A stretch of DNA of 64,000 bases from the NCBI GenBank assembly GCA_020746995.1, contig JAGPXD010000002.1, positions 930,001 through 994,000 of the forward strand, in the 5' to 3' direction. Source of the stretch: Plectosphaerella cucumerina. Its lineage: Eukaryota; Ascomycota; Sordariomycetes; Glomerellales; Plectosphaerellaceae. Shown piece by piece: positions 46,133 to 58,024 of this stretch. The notes under the pieces are model-generated. The model did not search any database. It was given only the letters and a program-made list of their open reading frames with translations, and was not told the DNA's origin. The translations under genes were made by a program, and so were the position numbers. Numbering within the stretch: position 1 is the first letter of the stretch; each line of letters begins with the position of its first letter.

Positions 46133-47075
46133 TCACTCTTTCTTCCTGAGAACACCCCAGATGCGAGGCAGACAAGTCAGCGGGTCATCGTCGGCCTCAA
46201 TCTCGCCGGGATTCTCCCACTCGCCGGCAGCGAGGATGTCCGCCTTGATGTGGCGGTTGATGTTGCATCCGACGAGGCTGCTCCAGGCTGGATTCCAAAG
46301 GGCCGTTGTCTGTCAGCGCGGGGGAATTTCCTGATCATCGACGTCGACTCACCTTGGGCAATGCCCGTGACTGTGTCGCGGCTCTTCTCGTGCTCCCAGA
46401 AGATGAAGCTGCCGCCTGGCTTGAGCAGACGATGGGCCTGTCTCATGACCCCCTTGACGTCGTTGACCGCGCACAGGGACTGAATGCTTACGACAGTATC
46501 TATGGTGCCGGGAGATATACCCTCGGTCGCGAGGATGTCGGTGTCCTCGATGCCGCATGCGACGAATCTGTACTTGTCGGCCAGATCTGGGCGTTGCTTG
46601 AGTCTAGCGGCGATGGCGGTGGCGAAGCGAGAGTTGGGGTCGACGCCGTAAACGCGCTCGACGAGGAGGGGGTTGTAGCGCTCTATCTGGTTGCCGGGCC
46701 CGGTGCCAATCTCGACGACCTTGCCGTGGGCCTTACCGACCAGCGAGGGAACGACGGTGGTGTTCTCGTAGGCGATGAAGCCTTCAGCTGGAGGGATGTC
46801 AGGGACAAGTGGTGGCGGGGAGGGGCAGGTCACGTACAGGTGTCGACGAGCAGTCGCGTGCCAGCGACATCGCGAATGCGCCGCGAACGAAACAGGGCGG
46901 CAATGCCATCCTGGCGGAGGAGCTCCAGGATGACCTGAACGTGGACTGCTGCATGTGAGCACGCGGTGATGTTTGGGTCGAGACGTGGCAAGCGAGGGGA
47001 GGGTAGACCTTGGATGGATGCCCAGATGAGCCGCCATGGTCCTATCAGGCTGGTAAGACGACCATTAGAAGGCAT
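46133..47075 (-). CDS. Class I SAM-dependent methyltransferase
   Basis: 255 aa in four exons: 47075-47009, 46948-46838, 46787-46353 and 46287-46133, with introns of 60, 50 and 65 nt. Motif I is VEIGTGPGN, followed by an acidic strand-2 end (VYGVDPN), the motif II region DTVVSIQSLC and the motif III region LLKPGGSFIFWEHEK. This is the common Methyltransf_11 pattern, similar to METTL7-type or UbiE-like small-molecule methyltransferases. A hydrophobic N-terminal stretch (about 8-30) could associate with membrane. The C-terminal CNINRHIKADILAAG segment continues the fold. The methyl acceptor cannot be inferred. The first intron donor is GTCTAC, weak, but the phase and protein continuity support it. 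Confidence 0.85.
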
Positions 47076-48441
47076 CGTGGTCGCGGAGTAGCGTCGACTG
47101 CGGCTGAGCAAGTACGGTCAGGAGTCGGGGCGAGGGCGTCAAGATGGGTGAATGGGATGCTCGGAGAACAGCGCCACGACAAAATGGTATGTGTGAGGAA
47201 GAAACCTTGCGGGCTGCTGATAAGGGGCTGCAGTCTGACAGCATCCCACGCGAGGGCGGGGAGATAGATGCCTGGAGCGAGGTATGGCGTGATGAGCACA
47301 GTGCAAAGGCCGGATTACCCCTGAACTCGATTCGAGGCTCACCATGACGCGAGGCTCGAACTGCGACGGGCCTCGGACACTTGCAGCAACGCCATTCAAG
47401 GTAGATGGATTTCATCCGTTCCGTATCGTCAACTGCAGCTGTCACCCTCTCCCTATCGTTCCAACAATACCGCCTACCATCCAACTAGGAAGAAGCACCG
47501 AGCACGAGACGCGAACCCGCTGAAGTGTGTTCCTTTTGAGGCCTGCAGCAGGGAGAGAGGTCCGTTTCGCTCACCAAGCTTCTGCTGGCCAGTGGATGTT
47601 CTCGATCCATGGAATACCTGTAGGAGGTGGACGCGCTACCACTGGAAGGGGGTTAGCTGCTGGTGGTGGGCCTTGGAGAGGGGATGGATCAGGACCATCG
47701 GATGCGGAGCGGAGTTCTGGCAGTGGCTGGGTCGGTCTGGAAGGTCTGGAAGGTCAGTGGAAGCGCTCAGCCGTTCCAGAATCCGGGGCGATTCTGGGGC
47801 GCTGATGGAGTTCAAGGGAAGCGATGACATCGCGCCCGATGAAATCTGAGTTGGAGATGAGCTGAAAATCGGATCACTCTTCGGCCCTATTCATCCACTG
47901 GATGTCCACGATTGACCGGACCTCTTCATCTCGATGCGGCCCCGTTACACTACGGGTGCTTGCTAATCGTTCTTTCCCCACGGGCAGCTCTTGCTCCGCC
48001 AAGCTCAAGTTCCCGTCCCGCAACACCTTATCCCCGACGTGAAGATGTGACGAAAAACCAGTCTTTCCTCCTCACGACTCAACACCCACGCAAAGCACAG
48101 AATGAACCACCCTGATGTCGCGTCAACATCGGTGAAAGGTGCCGGCACGCGGCCGAGCACTCGCAGAAGACGCGAGCGGTTCCCTGTCAATCGCCCATAT
48201 CCGGCATAGCTCCCCGTGCTATCTCCCATTTTCCCCGCTCCAGCACCACCCGGCGATGATACAGCACGAGTCAGCCGCCATCCAGTCGCCATCCATTCGC
48301 CGCAGAGCATTTTGGGGGCGACGGCGGGACGGCACCAACTGCACTTCGGCCGTTCGTCTTCGGGTGTGACGAAACCTCTCCCCGAACACACACCCCAAAC
48401 TCGACCGTGGCCGCCTCTCCGCGGCATCACGACAAGCACGA
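47076..48441. promoter_or_regulatory. Divergent promoter region, methyltransferase / Zn2Cys6 regulator
   Basis: 1.37 kb between diverging start codons with no supportable gene. A CCGGACC element sits at 47916-47922, half of the CGG-N-CCG element described for the adjacent cluster. Confidence 0.45.
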
Positions 48442-50506
48442 ATGCCCCGGCCCGGAATCCGCAGCCGGGCGGGCTGCTTCACCTGCAGGCGCCGCAAGAA
48501 GAAGTGCAATGAGGAGAAGCCTACATGCAGCGGGTGCCGCCGCAACTGTCTCGAGTGCTGCTGGCCTTCTGAGGAGGATGCCGCGCGGGGGAACATCCGG
48601 AGGGCCGCGAGGAATCCGACCAAAGATGTCACGACCACAACGACTACCACCGAAGCGCCGCCGACGGCAGAGAGAACAACCGTCGAGGCTTCCAGCGCAG
48701 CAGATGCCGCCGTCGTCCTGGCCGCCTTGCGACATCCCCAAACCCAGACCCCCTCCGACGACCACCACACGAATGCGACAGGCGGCGCAATGCCCTCGAT
48801 TCCTCCGAACTTCAATACACCACCCGACCAGACACCCTTTGTCAATCCCATGTACCCGCCACCACCCCGAATTCCCTCCATCACAGCCTCGAGCCCGTCT
48901 AGCTCGCTCGACCTCGCTCCCCGCTCCACCCCCGACGCAGACCGCCTGAACTGGAGACATGGCGAACCTAGCTTCGGCAATTCCCTCCACAGCACCGTCG
49001 CCGCCATCAACGTCGCGGCAAGAGCTTCCACTTCGTCAGCATCGTCGTCGGCCCGGTCAGACGCCTCGGTGCTGCCGGACGCAGACGCCATCAACCAACA
49101 GCAGCAACACACCCCCGCCCCAGAGTTTGACATTCTCGGCGACATCCACCTCGAAAACGACAACATCATCCCCGACGATATGGAGCTCGTCCACGGCCAC
49201 GCCCATAGCCCCTTTGGACCAATATCACCAGGCATCAACGACGACCCAGCGCCTCCCCTTTCTCTCTCCATCTCCATCCCCACCCAGCTCTCGCTCTTTC
49301 CCCAGCATGATGCTGACGCCTCCGGCCTGCTGAGCTACTACCTCTCCCGCACCGCTAACAGCATGGGCAACGGCTCGACCGAGCTGAACCCCTTTGTCTG
49401 TACCTTCGTTCCCCTCGCCTTCTCCAACCAGCTCGTCCTGCAGCTCATCCTTGCGCAGAGCGCCGTCCATCGCCAGGTCGGCCACTCGCCCCTTCCCAGC
49501 GACCAGCTTGCCCAGCGCTACTACACCGACTCACTACGTCTTTTCCGCTCAGCCGTCGGGGACTACATGTCGGGGAAGTCCTCCGACAAGCTCGTTCTGA
49601 CCACGGGCAGTCTGATCCTGTCTCTCACCGAGGTATGCCCCCATTTTGCGCCCTCCCCCTTGTGACGCCGACTGACATGCCGTGCAGGTTGCAAGAGGCG
49701 ACATCGACGGAAACATATTCGACCACCTCATTGCCGCCAAGTCCCTCCTCGTCGAGCTCTTCACCGACAGCCGCGCCCGCGTCCCCGTCGACCTCATGGA
49801 CTTCCTCGTCGAGTACTACACCCACATGTCCGCCCTGAGCATGATCTCCGTCGACGCCCAACACCGCTCCAACCCCCTCCTCGACGTCGACATTGAAAAG
49901 ATGGCCCGCAACCTCATGGCCAAAAACTACGTTGGCCAGCTTTGCGGCTGCTGGCTCGAGCTCCTCGTCACCATCCCTCACGTCTTCGACCTCGGCCAGC
50001 GCATGCGCGGTCCCACCCCCGCCTCTGCCGACGATATCACGATGTTCGCCTTCCTCCAGGCCCAGATCATGGCCTTCACCCCCGTCGAGGGCGTCGGCCG
50101 CGAGACCCGCCTCGTCGGCCTCGTCTTCCAGCAGGCTGTGCTTCTCTACCTATGGTCCATTCTCGGCTGGTTCCAGGAGGATCGCCGCGACAGCCTCCAC
50201 GCCAAGCTGATGGAGACGGCCGTCGTCGATGCTCTGTCGCTGCTCGAACAATTCCCCGCTTCCTGTCGCATCAACACGAGCCTCTGCTGGCCCTTGACTG
50301 TCATCGGTTGCTGCACCACCGACGAGACGCTACAGGGCGTCTTGCGGACGCGCCTTCAGACCATGTTCACCTGCATCGGCTTGGGCAACATGGGTGAGAC
50401 TCTGGTGCTGCTGGAGCGCGTCTGGAGCTTGCCGTTGGCGCAGAGAAGCCCTTGGGCCTTGTGCAAGGTCATGCAGGAGCATGAGACCTGGATATCTTTT
50501 GCTTGA
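48442..50506 (+). CDS. Zn2Cys6 transcription factor, Fungal_trans_2 type
   Basis: Nuclear regulator of 669 aa in two exons, 48442-49632 and 49688-50506, with a 55-nt phase-0 intron. The zinc cluster is C-x2-C-x6-C-x6-C-x2-C-x6-C at residues 12-39, right at the N-terminus, with GCFTCRRRKKKC at its front. A Pro/Ser/Thr-rich disordered linker of ~250 residues follows. From about residue 295 a helical domain begins (LSYYLSRTANSMGNG, then VLQLILAQSAVH), characteristic of the Fungal_trans_2 (DUF3468) group. The end, WALCKVMQEHETWISFA, is usual for it. It converges on the SDR gene and heads the gene group running to 62981, so it is the natural candidate for that group's regulator. Confidence 0.93.
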
Positions 50507-50608
50507 GGACATCACGAGCAATCACGAAAACCCACAGCTGACTGGAGGTACACCTTTGTTGGTTTCATCTCGCAACAGGTCGCTAAAGCATACAACAAAA
50601 GATCTGGT

Positions 50609-51595
50609 CTACGACGCCAGGTTCTTCGGCGCCTCCGTCGCCGGACCCTCGGGCGTCACGTACGCCTTGGTCAGGCCGCCGTCTACCACAAAGTCGGTCG
50701 CGTTGACGAAGCTGCTCTCGTCGCTCGCAAGGAAGATAACGGCATGAGCCTGCTCGATGGCCTCGCCGAAACGTCCGCTGGGGAAGTGCACTGTCCGGCG
50801 GAAGCGCTTGGCCTCGTCATCGCCGAGCCAGTCCTGCAGCAGGGGAGTGCTGTTCACGATGTCAGTCACGCGACTCGAAACGAGGGTCTTCTGGGGCATT
50901 TACTTGAGGGGAGCTGGACACAAAGAGTTGAAGCGGAACCCTGCGACGACTGGTCAGCACACCTCGAACACCATGTCGGGAAAGGCACTTACCCTCCCTG
51001 GCATGCACAATGGCCAGCTCACGGGTCAAGGCCAGTACTGCGCCCTTGCTCGCCGTATACGCCAACTGAGGCGTCGCAGCACCTACCAACGCCACCATGC
51101 TAGCGGTGTTGATGATGCTGCCCAGCGTCTTGCCGTGCTTTCGCAGGCTGCGGACGGCGTGCTTGCAGCCGAACCACACGCCCTTTACGTTGATATTCTG
51201 CGTCAGGTCCCAGATGGCCTCAGGACACTCTTCTGCGTCGCCGTCCTTGGCGTGCATGATGCCGGCGTTGTTGAACATGACGTCGATACCGCCCCAGGCG
51301 TCGAGATAGTCGACGGCGGCTTGTATGTCGGACTCTTTGGACACGTCGACGACGCGGGCTTCGATCTTGCCGGGGCGTGTGGGCACGAGATGGTTGACTT
51401 TGGCGAGGGCCTTGTCGAGGGCTGTCGCGGCGATGTCGGTCATGAGGACGGACGCGCCCTCGCGGGCCATGAGGATCACTGTTTCGAGGCCAATGCCGCT
51501 GTAGCGGTGTCAGTTGGGTATCGTATCGTTTGGAAAGAGGTGGCCTACCCAGCGGCGCCTGTGACGATGGCGTTCTTTCCAGCAAGACGGCCCAT
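50609..51595 (-). CDS. Classical short-chain dehydrogenase/reductase
   Basis: NAD(P)-dependent alcohol dehydrogenase or ketoreductase of 276 aa in four exons: 51595-51549, 51498-50993, 50940-50904 (37 nt) and 50849-50609. The Rossmann motif is TGAAGGIG (split by intron 1), the acid ending strand 2 is DIAATAL, the structural NNAG is present, and the catalytic triad is NTASM..YTASK (Ser, Tyr, Lys). The C-terminus carries the VNATDFVVDGG motif of classical SDRs. An Asp at the end of beta-2 suggests NAD+ preference, hence an oxidative role. Its stop is 102 bp from the stop of the Zn2Cys6 gene. In the pathway proposed for this cluster it would oxidise an alcohol to an aldehyde (inference). Confidence 0.93.
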
Positions 51596-52272
51596 GGTTG
51601 AGTTATGGAAGGGGTTTTGAGTTGTAAGATGGATTTGGGTAGACAAAAGCGTGGAGTTTGGTATTTACTGAGATGACTGGAAGATAGATGATGACTGAAA
51701 TACTAAGAACGTACAAACGAAGTCGATACCTCGTGATATATCCTTCGCACTCTGTCGTTGTTTGAACGCGGTTCCAAGACATCCACACCGCGCGATAAGA
51801 CCCCTGAAGCCGATCACGAGCATCTCCAGCGACCGTGTCGGCGGCCTAACAGCTGCCAGTCCAAGTCCGCACGGTTCACAGCGGCTATTCAATCAGTGAG
51901 GGGAAGCTCCGGAACCCCATGATTCAGGGGTCGTCATGCTGCGGGGAACGCCAACGCGGACCGCCGTTGCGCGGCTCCAGAGGAGGGGGACGCGCCGTTG
52001 GAAGCGCGGCTATCATGCCGAGGTCACGAGATGGAACGTCGGATGGCGCGGACGACCCTGAAACCCCTGGGAGATATCGTGGAAATGGGGTGTTCTCGAA
52101 GCGCGGGTGAGGCATCGGGACACCGGGCTCGACGGCAGGGGTGCGTCCAGCGTCCAGCATCACGATGAGGGCGATACGACTTGGACACGACAAGAGCTCT
52201 CTTTGGCACTGCTTCGGATATCAACGTGAAACAAATCGATTTCTATGCTCCTGAATCTAATAGAGAACCAGT
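51596..52272. other. Intergenic region upstream of SDR
   Basis: No gene seen. Contains a CGGACCG palindrome (51957-51963), a possible Zn2Cys6 site, about 360 bp upstream of the SDR start. Confidence 0.5.
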
Positions 52273-53826
52273 CTAACCCTGCTTGAGCCGAATATGGTGG
52301 CTCTTCAGCGTCGTGAAGCCATCGAATCCCCTCGGCCCCAGCGTGCTCCCCAACCCAGAATCCTTCCACCCAATCCACGAAAGATCCTGCGCACTCATTA
52401 GCATCAGCACCCATCTCTCTCAGAATTGAACCTACAGGGCTCGGGAAATCACAGCGGTTGATGAACACAGTGCCCGCCTCAACCTCATCCTGCAGACCTC
52501 GGGCGACATCCACGTCCTTTGTCCAAATACTCGCCGTCAAACCAAAGTTGCTATCGTTCATGAGCTCAACAGCCTCTGCGTCGTCCCGCACCTTCATCAC
52601 TGGCAGAAGCGGTCCAAAGGTCTCGTCCCGCATCACCTGCATGTCGTGGTTGACGTTGATGAGCAGACGGGGCGCGACGTAGGTCCCCGTGTTAGGGGCG
52701 CTGGCGAAGCTGGCGTTGGGGGGAGTGGCGTCCACGGCGCCCTTGCTCAGGGCGTCTGTAACTTGGGCCTCGATCTCCTGGGCGGCGCGGGGAGAGACGA
52801 CGGGGCCGACGTTGGTGGACTTGTCGAAGGGGTCGCCGAGTTTGTATCTGCGGTTGTAAGCAATGATTTTGTCCGAGAGTGGTCGATTAACTCACGCAGT
52901 AAGCTCCCTCTGCAAAGCGAGCACAAACTCATCATGCACAGACTCATGGACGTAAACCCTTTCGATACCGCAACAGCTCTGGCCGGAGTTGAAGATCGCG
53001 CCGTCCACGATGTTCGCCGCTGTCCAGGCGATATCGGCATCCGCGCGGACGTAGGCGGGGTCGTTGCCGCCCAGCTCGAGGTTGACGGGAACAACGCGGT
53101 CAGCCGTCGCGCGGCGGATGGCGAGGCCGCCGCCGGTCGAGCCGGTGAAACAGACCTGTCTGATCTTGGGAAATTGAACGACGGCCTGAAGCTCGTGTCG
53201 GCCGCCGAGGTGGAGGATCTGCAGGACGTCTTTAGGGAGGCCGGCGTGGTCAAAGGCTTCTTTCAGCCTGTCACCGACGAGAGGGGTCTGGGGAGAGGGC
53301 TTGAGGAGGACGGTGTCTCCGGCGAGGAGGGCGGGGGCGAGGGTGTTGATTGTGATGAGCCAGGGGAACTACAGCGCTCGGTCAGACGGTCGTCGTGATG
53401 GTTTCCCAAATAGAGACTTACGTTCCACGCGGATGAGATGAAGACAGGTCCCAGAGGCACTCTGCTCACCCACCTCTCAAACCCATCCTCCGCCTTTCCG
53501 GGAATATCGGAAAGAGCCTCCTCAGCGGTCTCGAGGAAGTACTCGGCGCGCTTCCTCATTGTGCGCAGCTCGGAAGCCGCCGCGGAGATGGGCCGACCCA
53601 TTTGCAACGTCAGCTCCTTCGCCAGAACATCCTCGGAGGCAGTGAGATAGTCCAACGCCTTGATCATGATAGCCTTGCGCTCGGCGAGCGGGACCTTGCG
53701 GTAGATCTTGAAGGCTTCATGGGAGCGGTCGACGAGAGTACGGGCTTCGTCGACGGAGACGCCGTCATGTTTGAAAATGACTTCCCTTGTGGAGGGGGAG
53801 AGGCATTCGATCTTCTTGGACGACAT
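52273..53826 (-). CDS. Aldehyde dehydrogenase, NAD(P)+-dependent
   Basis: Oxidises an aldehyde to its acid; 467 aa in four exons: 53826-53422, 53368-52896, 52847-52436 and 52386-52273. The cofactor loop FTGSTGGG is present, the general base is Glu in NLELGGNDP (near 233), and the nucleophile is the first Cys of GQSCCG (near 267), exactly the 34-residue spacing usual for the family. The last exon supplies the conserved GWKDSGLG segment and a short C-terminus with KSHHIRLKQG. No targeting sequence, so probably cytosolic. Length matches the 460-480 aa ALDHs acting on amino- or hydroxy-aldehydes. It follows the glutamine amidotransferase gene on the same strand, with 416 bp between. Confidence 0.94.
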
Positions 53827-54242
53827 GCTAGATCGCTTGATTTGTGGGCAAAGATGTGAAAAGCAGGATGGCTGATGATTGCTGGCGTCTCCCGAGCTCA
53901 GGACCGGCGTTGATCGCTTCGTATGTCGTCTTATACCTACCACTCTTGTGGCCCCGTCCACTTCCCCAGTCTTGGCGGTCGCGAGGGGTCCGGTATCAGG
54001 CGGGGCCGTCAAACGTTGTGAACGCGGCAGCGGAACCCTGTGGTCATGGTTATCAAACAGCCGCGGTCCGGTGACAGCGTTTACCCGCCGGCCTCATGTG
54101 GATCACGCGGGCGTACCGCGACTCGGATGCCATCCCGCGCCGAGAGATAGGTGCTATCAGGGTGGTTCAACGATGTGATTTTGATTTCAGAGTGCCAATT
54201 GATTGCTTGCAAGATGATTGTTACGTCGAAGATAGGGCCGCC
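53827..54242. other. Upstream region of aldehyde dehydrogenase
   Basis: No gene seen. Contains CGGTCCG (54064-54070) inside CCGCGGTCCGG, whose reverse complement shares an 11-bp block (CGGACCGCGGC) with the promoter of the glycine cleavage H gene. Confidence 0.5.
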
Positions 54243-55101
54243 TCAGGTGCTCGCGGCACCGAGGAAGAAACGGCAGATAGCTCGAGAAAACAATACACCG
54301 TGATGAGACTCCTCGGCCCTAGACATCCCGTCCTTGAACATGTCCTCGTCAAAAACAACCCCGCGCCTGAAGTTGAGGATCTTCGTCATGATGAAGCCGT
54401 CAAACTCGGGGTGCGCCTGCACGGAAAGGACCTTTCCAGGGCGGTGCAGCCCCTGGATGCTACAGCGAGGGCTGCTGCCGAGACTGACGAGGTCCTTGGG
54501 AACCTCAAGAACAGCGTCGCGATGCATCTGGTGAAGTTTCTATCGGCGGAGGTGTTAGAACAGCATTTTTGTGTGAAGGTCTTGCGGATGAACTGACCAG
54601 AGAGGGCACGCCCAGCAGCTTCTGGCCCTCTTCGTTCAGGGTGATGTTTTCCACCGCAATCTCCCATCCGCCAGGGCTCACGCCGACCTTGGCTCCCAAG
54701 GCGCGGGCGATGATCTGGTGTCCGAAGCAGATGCCAACGACTGGCTTCTCCGTCGAATCAAAAATGCCTTGCAGATACTCGACGAGCTTCAAAATCCACG
54801 GGTCGTTCTCGAAAGCCGTGTGCCCTGGACACGCGTCAAGTTCAGCTCTCACTTAGACCTTGTAGATCAGGTACTTACTGCTGCCAGACAACAAAAGGCC
54901 GTCGAAGTCTCCATCTGCTGGGAACTTCCCTTGCATCACATCCCAGCTAGAGACCTCGAAGCTTGCTTCGAACCCCTTTGAAGAGCTGACGCCGCGGTTA
55001 ATAAGGTCTCGGAAGATATCGCCATAAAGGCCCCGGGTCTCTTTGATGGTGTCAATCACCGTGTCACACTCAAGGACGGCGATGCGGAATGTTCGAGGCA
55101 T
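54243..55101 (-). CDS. Class I glutamine amidotransferase-like hydrolase
   Basis: 248 aa in three exons: 55101-54879, 54824-54598 and 54539-54243 (introns of 54 and 58 nt; the second has a GTCAGT donor). It is a free-standing GATase1 domain. The nucleophile elbow is GICFGHQ (Cys near 107), and the His and Glu of the triad are in QAHPEFD (near 193 and 195). Before it comes a KLHQMHRDAV segment typical of the fungal YLR126C-like group. No synthetase domain is attached, so it may act as a stand-alone hydrolase on gamma-glutamyl amides, as bacterial PuuD does. It is divergent from the glutamine synthetase-like gene, which makes the opposite bond, strongly suggesting a paired role. Confidence 0.9.
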
Positions 55102-55890
55102 GTCGAAGTTGGCAGTGTTATGTCGGGTGGTTGTTGTTGGCAGTGAATACGGGAAAGCAAGCCAAGTGCATTCAGGGGGGACAGCGTGTACTTCGAGGGC
55201 AGAAGGGGGGGGGGCTGCAGCCTGAGTCATGCAAGCTGACCTGGTGCCCTCCAACTGACGATCCCAGATGTGGTGTTTCCACGATGTTTCCTCGTCGGTC
55301 ACATGACAGCTGGATGCGCCTTTATCTAAAGGTATTCTAGACAAGTGCCCAGAAGCATCTCCCTCCAGATGGAGCGCGGCAAGTCGGGTGTTGGAACGAG
55401 TGACATGGAGGTACGTCGTCCCGATCGCGGGGTACACCCACAGGGCAGTGCCCCAGTTTTGGGGGAATGGCTCGCGGCGCGGCAAGCGCTGTCATTGGCT
55501 AGTCTCACTGTCCTTCCTGGGTATCCAGCCATGACTTGTACCTGCAAGTCACTTCGAAGGTGTCGAGCCCCTGAAACCCACGACCGCGGCACCAAAGAGC
55601 ATCGCGGCCTCTTGCGCGCTCCCAGGACCGCGTTGCCTTCCCGTTTACACGTCGTCGGGGCTGGAACGTCATTCTACCCGGAGATAGTTGATATGTGTGT
55701 GAGTGTGTACTGCGCTTTCCTCGCTGGATCTTGGCCGAGACCATTTTCGCACTTCCCAGCTCGACTCTAGACTCCTGGCTGTTTCTACTTAACATCGGTG
55801 TTTCTCAACATCCAGGTTTCAAGCATCACCACCAAGTTCATGTCCAAGACCTTTCCATATAAATCTTCTGCTTCCCACTGTTCCTTATAC
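55102..55890. promoter_or_regulatory. Divergent promoter region, amidotransferase / glutamine synthetase-like
   Basis: 789 bp between diverging starts. Contains a poly-G run near 55206-55214. The CGG-N-CCG element of neighbouring promoters is not present here in exact form (closest is AGGACCG at 55624-55630). Confidence 0.45.
55858..55863 (+). promoter_or_regulatory. TATA box of glutamine synthetase-like gene
   Basis: TATAAA lies 33 bp before the ATG chosen at 55891 and 57 bp before the next ATG at 55915. It argues against the in-frame ATG at 55840, which lies upstream of it. Confidence 0.5.
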
Positions 55891-57562
55891 ATGACCATCA
55901 CCCCGTCAACCGATATGACGATCCTCACGCCCGCCAACGTCGCCGACGTCCTCAAGAATGACACAAAAGTCAAAGTAGCCGGCGTGGACGCCGACGGCGT
56001 GCTCCGGGGAAAGATCATGATCAAGTCCAAGTTCCTCTCCAGTGTCGAGTCTGGCTTCGGGTTCAGCTCGGCCGTCTTCGGCTGGGATATGCATGACATG
56101 CTTTACCAGGGCGGCGTCGACTGCGCGGCAAAGGACGGGACCTACGCCGACTTCACAGCCTACCCCGACCTGTCGAGCTTCCGAAGGCTACCTTGGGAGG
56201 ACGACGTGCCATTCTTCCTCCTCACGTTTCACTCCGAGGGGAAGCCAGTGGCAGCGTGCCCGCGGGGATTGCTGAAGGGTCTGACGGACCGACTGGCGGA
56301 GAAAAGCTACAAGGCTTTGGCTGGTGGTTAGTTTGCGTCCTGTTCGAACGGTGCGGAATGTTTGCTTATGGGATTCGTGCAGTCGAGCTTGAGTTTATCA
56401 ACTTCCAGACCCCGTCCGAGGACGGCTACTCTGCGTCGACAAACCCTCGACCGAACCTTGCGGCGTTCCTGGTGAAGAACCCGCCGTCGGCGGTGAGGCC
56501 GCTGACCCATGGTATGTTCGGCTACAGCATAACTCGGCCTGTGGCCTCCAAGGACTACTTCTATGATATCTACGAGACGGCGGAGAAGTTCCGTTGCGAT
56601 GTCGAGGGGTGGCATACGGAGAGTGGACCGGGTGTCTACGAAGCAGTGAGTTCTGTCCAGTGCGTCAGTCCTGGCCACTGCTGACCCTTTCCACCAGGCA
56701 CTTGCTGTGAGGGATGTTGCAGAGATTGCCGACAGAGTCAGCCTATTCAAGTAAGTCACTCTCTTTTGGCGTCGTGAATGGAACTGACGTGACCGCAGAC
56801 TCCTGACAAGATGCGTGGGCATCCAGCACGGCGCAACGCCTTGTTTCATGGCCAAACCCTTGTATGGAATGCCCGGCAGCTCAGGACACATCCACCTCTC
56901 CCTCACAGACAGCGCAGGCAAGAACCTCTTCGCGCGAGATGAGCCCAACCCGTCGCCTCTTTGGCCGGACCTTGAGAACGTGTCAGACACGGGCTACTAC
57001 TTCCTCGCTGGCATCCTCGACGCGCTTCCAGACATCATGCCCCTCCTCGCGCCGACGGTCAACTCGTACAAGCGCTTCGTGGAGAACTTCTGGGCGCCCG
57101 TCTGGCTGACATGGGGTCTCGAGGACCGCATGGCATCGGTGCGGCTCATTGCGCCGCCGACGTGCAAGCCGGGCGCTACAAGGCTTGAGATCCGTACACC
57201 GGGAGCCGATGTCCACCCTCATTATGCGCTGAGCGCGCTCTTCCTAGCGGGTCTGCGCGGCGTGGAGGAGAAGCTTGAGGTCAAGGTGGCGCCGACAACA
57301 GCGCGTAAGACAGAGGACGGAAGGCCTGAGATGCTGGCGACGTCGCTTGAGGCGGCGCTGCAGCGGTTCAAGGCGCCTGAGAGTGTTGCGCGGAAGTTGT
57401 TTGGCGCGGAGTTTGTCGAATTCTTTGCGACGTCGAGGGAGCATGAGCTGAGGCAGTGGAGGGAGGCGGTGACTGATTGGTAAGTTTGTCCAGGCTGAGC
57501 CTTTGCTGTTTGATGCTGACGTTTTTTCCAGGGAGTTCAAGCGCTACATCGAGACTGTGTAG
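55891..57562 (+). CDS. Type-I glutamine synthetase-like gamma-glutamyl amide ligase
   Basis: ATP-dependent ligase joining the gamma-carboxyl of glutamate to an amine; 487 aa in five exons: 55891-56326, 56383-56645, 56698-56750, 56799-57479 and 57532-57562. The N-terminal beta-grasp contains GVDADGVLRGK and the FGWDMHD turn. The catalytic barrel has the metal-binding E in SGPGVYEA (near 227-233), GSSGHIHLSL (near 276; NGSGMHxH type), and GATRLEIRTPGAD (near 376). This is the prokaryote-like GSI form related to PuuA, GlnA4 and the FluG C-terminal domain, not the eukaryotic GSII assimilation enzyme, so substrates other than ammonia are likely. The start is supported by a TATA box at 55858; the ATG at 55915 is the alternative. 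Confidence 0.92.
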
Positions 57563-58024
57563 ACGGGACCTGGAGGTTTAGGGAGCATGGTCGGTGCCTG
57601 TACTGTAGATCGGAAACCCCGTCGGAGAAGTGGTCCCACGTCAAAGAAGTCAATTGACATATCTGCTCGAATTGAATGTGAAGACGGCGGTGAATGGATG
57701 CCCTGCGATGGCCCTTCAATTCGGCGGCGATAGCGTCGATGACCCTGACCCAGTTCAATAGGAGAGGTGAAATTGCCGCGGTGCAAGTCGAAATCGATGA
57801 GGTGAGGTGGCCGGAGGGCGTATCGCGATAGCGGTTTTAGGCGGGCCGCCCTGGGTCTTCAGGTGATCGGGACAGATCCCGGGGCCCGAGGTTGCTGCCC
57901 GCCCCAGCACTTGGCGGACAGCCGCGACCCGGCAGCCTGCCCGCCTCCAGCTGCCTTTTGAAAAGAAGACCATCTCTCGCTCAACTCTCCTTCAACCACG
58001 ACTACAAACCACATCATCACCACC
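57563..58024. promoter_or_regulatory. Upstream region of glycine cleavage T gene
   Basis: No gene seen. Contains CGGGCCG (57842-57848), a CGG-N-CCG palindrome 177 bp before the ATG. Confidence 0.5.

Noticed and set aside
47480..47600. Possible tRNA (GGTTCGCGTC box on the minus strand)
   Set aside because: Only a T-loop-like box is present; no matching acceptor or D arm could be folded.
55798..55890. Longer N-terminus for the GS-like protein from upstream in-frame codons
   Set aside because: The TATA box at 55858 lies downstream of the ATG at 55840, and the first in-frame codon at 55798 is not ATG.
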